A DNA stretch of 16,776 nucleotides, taken from the NCBI GenBank assembly GCA_003649845.1, contig QMTB01000014.1:1-16776 (forward strand), written 5' to 3'. A program made the position numbers and the translations under genes. The notes below the pieces were generated by a model that had not been told where the DNA came from, ran no database searches, and saw only the letters and a program-made list of their open reading frames with translations. The DNA comes from Thermoplasmata archaeon (GTDB lineage Archaea; Thermoplasmatota; E2; DHVEG-1). Positions 14,892 through 16,776 of the stretch are shown in pieces; the stretch's first letter is position 1; the number at the start of each line of letters is the position of its first letter.

Positions 14892-16100
14892 ATGGATTTA
14901 GATATAACGAAAAAATTGATTAAACCAGCTGATACAAAGATTGTTTTACTGGTTATGGATGGATTAGGTGGAATCCCTGATTCTTCTACTAATTTAACTG
15001 AGCTTGAATCAGCTTATACGCCTAATCTTGATAACCTTGCTTCAAAAAGTATATGCGGTTTACAACAACCAGTTGCTACTGGTATAACACCTGGTAGTGG
15101 ACCAGGGCATCTAGCTTTATTTGGATATAATCCTATAGAATTTCAAGTTGGACGTGGAGTATTAGCAGCATATGGTATAGGATTTGATCTACAGGATAAA
15201 GATGTAGCTGCTCGTGGAAATTTCTGTACGGTAGATGATAATGGTGTTGTTATAGATAGACGAGCAGGTAGAATATCTACAGAGAAGAATAAAGAATTAT
15301 GTCAACTTATTAGAGATAATATTAATATACCTGGTATAGAGGTTTTTGTTGAAACTGTAAAGGAACATAGATTCTTATTGGTTTTAAGAGGAGAAGATTT
15401 ATCCGGTGAGCTATATGATACAGATCCACAGGAGATAGGTAAACCACCTCTTCCTCCTAGAGTTTCCTCATCAAACGCTGAGAAAACAAGAGAAGTTGTA
15501 GAAGAATTTCTACGGCAGGTGAGAGAGATTTTAAGAGAACAACATCCAGCGAATATGGTTCTACTTAGAGGTTTCTCAATGAAACCCGGTTGGCCTACTA
15601 TGGAAGATGTATTTGGTTTGAAAAGCGCTGCTATAGCTGCTTATCCAATGTATAAAGGTTTAGCTAAGCTTATAGGAATGGATATTCTACCTACTGGAGA
15701 AACAATCTCAGAGGAATTTAAAACATTAGAAGAACATTGGAATAAATATGATTTCTTCTATCTACATGTTAAAAAAACTGATAGTAGTGGTGAGGATGGA
15801 GATTTCAATAGGAAAAAAATGATTATAGAAGAAGTAGATCAATATATACCAAGGTTATTGGATTTGAAACCAGATGTAATAATTGTAACAGGGGATCATT
15901 CTACACCATCTGAGCTTAAAGCTCATAGTTGGCATCCAGTACCAGTATTATTATGGTCAAAACATTGCAGACCAGATAATGTAAAGCATTTTGGTGAGAG
16001 AGAATGTATTAATGGTGCCCTTGGTCCTAGGTTTCCAGCTGTAGAGCTACTACCATTAGCATTAGCAAACGCTGGTAGATTAGAGAAATTCGGTGCCTAA
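14892..16100 (+). CDS. apgM: Cofactor-independent phosphoglycerate mutase, archaeal type
   Basis: The 402-residue enzyme interconverts 3- and 2-phosphoglycerate in glycolysis and gluconeogenesis using two divalent metals and a phosphoserine intermediate. It belongs to the alkaline phosphatase superfamily. Metal and nucleophile motifs are visible: VMDG with D23, the serine S69 in TPGSGPGHLALFGYNP, D297 in KKTDSSGEDGDF, D335-H336 in VTGDHSTPSE, and H345 and H348 in KAHSWHPVPVLLW. The length is that of archaeal ApgM rather than the longer bacterial GpmI. The ATG fits the TATA spacing, leaderless. It is divergent from the FAH gene and convergent with the membrane protein, 13 bp away. Confidence 0.96.
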   Translation: MDLDITKKLIKPADTKIVLLVMDGLGGIPDSSTNLTELESAYTPNLDNLASKSICGLQQPVATGITPGSGPGHLALFGYNPIEFQVGRGVLAAYGIGFDLQDKDVAARGNFCTVDDNGVVIDRRAGRISTEKNKELCQLIRDNINIPGIEVFVETVKEHRFLLVLRGEDLSGELYDTDPQEIGKPPLPPRVSSSNAEKTREVVEEFLRQVREILREQHPANMVLLRGFSMKPGWPTMEDVFGLKSAAIAAYPMYKGLAKLIGMDILPTGETISEEFKTLEEHWNKYDFFYLHVKKTDSSGEDGDFNRKKMIIEEVDQYIPRLLDLKPDVIIVTGDHSTPSELKAHSWHPVPVLLWSKHCRPDNVKHFGERECINGALGPRFPAVELLPLALANAGRLEKFGA

Positions 16101-16113
16101 AAGTTGATATAGT

Positions 16114-16704
16114 TTATACTCCTAGGATATCTGTATATCCTCTGTGATCTTGTTTCATCCCTATAATCATACCTGTGATGAATGCAATTAACCATATTAG
16201 ATATACGGCTAAACTAAATTTTGGGAAACATTTCAAGAGTATAATATTTCCTGTTTTAATTATAATGGATGCTAGGATATTATGAGATATTATTAAAGCT
16301 AATGCAATTGCTCCTACTATCATATGAATTGGATATACCTCTCCTTTACCTAATATAAACATTAATGTTGCACCAGTGAGTTCAAATAATAAACCAAGCC
16401 AGAATAGTTTAACATACCAGGGTTTAAGTATACCTGATGATAATTCAACTATTATACCAATAGAATAACATATCCAAGCTATTGTTAAAAATATGATAGC
16501 TGCTATAAGCATGGTTTCATTTGAAATACCTGTTTTTAGAAACTTGGATAAACATTTTATGATCATCTGCTCCCTAATTTCATCTACACTAGTAAGAATT
16601 TTATTAACAGATTGACTATTGATATATGGTATAGCAGTAGCAGTGGAAACTATTAATATTGTTATAAAAATAACTCCTATACCTCCTATGATTTTAGATT
16701 TCAT
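16114..16704 (-). CDS. HsmA-like small membrane protein with an N-terminal extension
   Basis: The 196-residue protein has an N-terminal hydrophobic segment (about 8-25, signal-like, with TATA as a possible cleavage site), a soluble stretch to about 63, then four membrane helices near 65-88, 97-117, 126-149 and 163-183. The four-helix part resembles the HsmA/TIGR03987 family, whose pattern IxFWLGLxxxxxGxTLM and conserved histidines in the third helix are present as KLFWLGLLFELTGATLMFIL, H127 and H141. The function of that family is unclear; the N-terminal extension of about 60 residues is extra. ATG 16704 has GGAGGG 5-6 nt upstream and a TATA-like box 26 nt upstream; both are compatible with this start. 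Confidence 0.72.
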   Translation of the reverse strand: MKSKIIGGIGVIFITILIVSTATAIPYINSQSVNKILTSVDEIREQMIIKCLSKFLKTGISNETMLIAAIIFLTIAWICYSIGIIVELSSGILKPWYVKLFWLGLLFELTGATLMFILGKGEVYPIHMIVGAIALALIISHNILASIIIKTGNIILLKCFPKFSLAVYLIWLIAFITGMIIGMKQDHRGYTDILGV

Positions 16705-16723
16705 GCTCTACCCTCCAGAATGA

Positions 16724-16735
16724 TAATATATATAC
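16724..16735 (-). promoter_or_regulatory. Possible TATA box of the HsmA-like gene
   Basis: GTATATATATTA on the minus strand, about 26 nt before ATG 16704. If used, the Shine-Dalgarno site would lie outside the transcript, so another upstream promoter may be the real one. Confidence 0.35.
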
Positions 16736-16776
16736 TACAATATTAATTTTTGGATATTTTAGATTTTGATAAAATG

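Noticed and set aside
16774..16776. ATG at the very end of the window as the start of a plus-strand gene
   Set aside because: No coding sequence remains to judge it.

Overview
The window looks like a chromosomal segment of an AT-rich archaeon. Seryl-tRNA synthetase, an archaeal-type cofactor-independent phosphoglycerate mutase (ApgM), a tungsten-type aldehyde:ferredoxin oxidoreductase, a stand-alone Lrp/AsnC RAM domain and an archaeal winged-helix regulator all point to Archaea. So do TATA-like boxes about 22-28 nt before many start codons, with no room for a leader. The exported beta-helix/metalloprotease protein and the overall style suggest an anaerobic, protein-degrading Thermoplasmatota-like lineage. 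That placement is inference; no rRNA or other marker here proves it. No tRNA, rRNA, CRISPR array, insertion sequence or phage gene was recognised.

Layout. Positions 1-370 (-) hold the start of a secreted protein cut by the window edge. 619-1902 (+) is serS. 7344-1922 (-) is a four-gene operon, in transcription order aminotransferase, a protein of unrecognised family, homoserine dehydrogenase and aldehyde ferredoxin oxidoreductase. The last three are translationally linked through Shine-Dalgarno sites that lie at or over the preceding stop codon. Divergent to it, 7477-8918 (+) is a pyridine nucleotide-disulfide oxidoreductase broken by a -1 frameshift. It converges on a small winged-helix regulator (9261-8911, -), which is divergent from a stand-alone RAM domain (9356-9604, +). 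9677-11680 (+) encodes a secreted beta-helix, calcium-loop and zinc-metalloprotease fusion. It runs tail-to-tail into an ABC-2 exporter pair (13819-11658, -) whose ATPase carries an N-terminal zinc ribbon. A 42-residue small ORF (14010-13882, -), a FAH-family hydrolase (14747-14082, -), divergent apgM (14892-16100, +) and an HsmA-like membrane protein (16704-16114, -) complete the window.

How the genes may work together. The four-gene operon is the most coherent unit. Homoserine dehydrogenase interconverts homoserine and aspartate semialdehyde, AOR enzymes oxidise aldehydes to acids while reducing ferredoxin, and the aminotransferase interconverts amino and oxo acids. The enzymes could form a catabolic route that yields reduced ferredoxin, with the unknown protein making or using one intermediate; this is a hypothesis. 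A perfect 13-bp tandem repeat over the predicted transcription start of this operon is a candidate operator. The secreted protease would supply peptides to such a metabolism.

The observations most worth a second look are the frameshifted oxidoreductase with a canonical slippery heptamer at the only place a shift can occur, the unrecognised protein in the AOR/homoserine dehydrogenase operon, the beta-helix/metzincin fusion with an altered zinc motif, the zinc-ribbon ABC ATPase and the leaderless 42-residue ORF.
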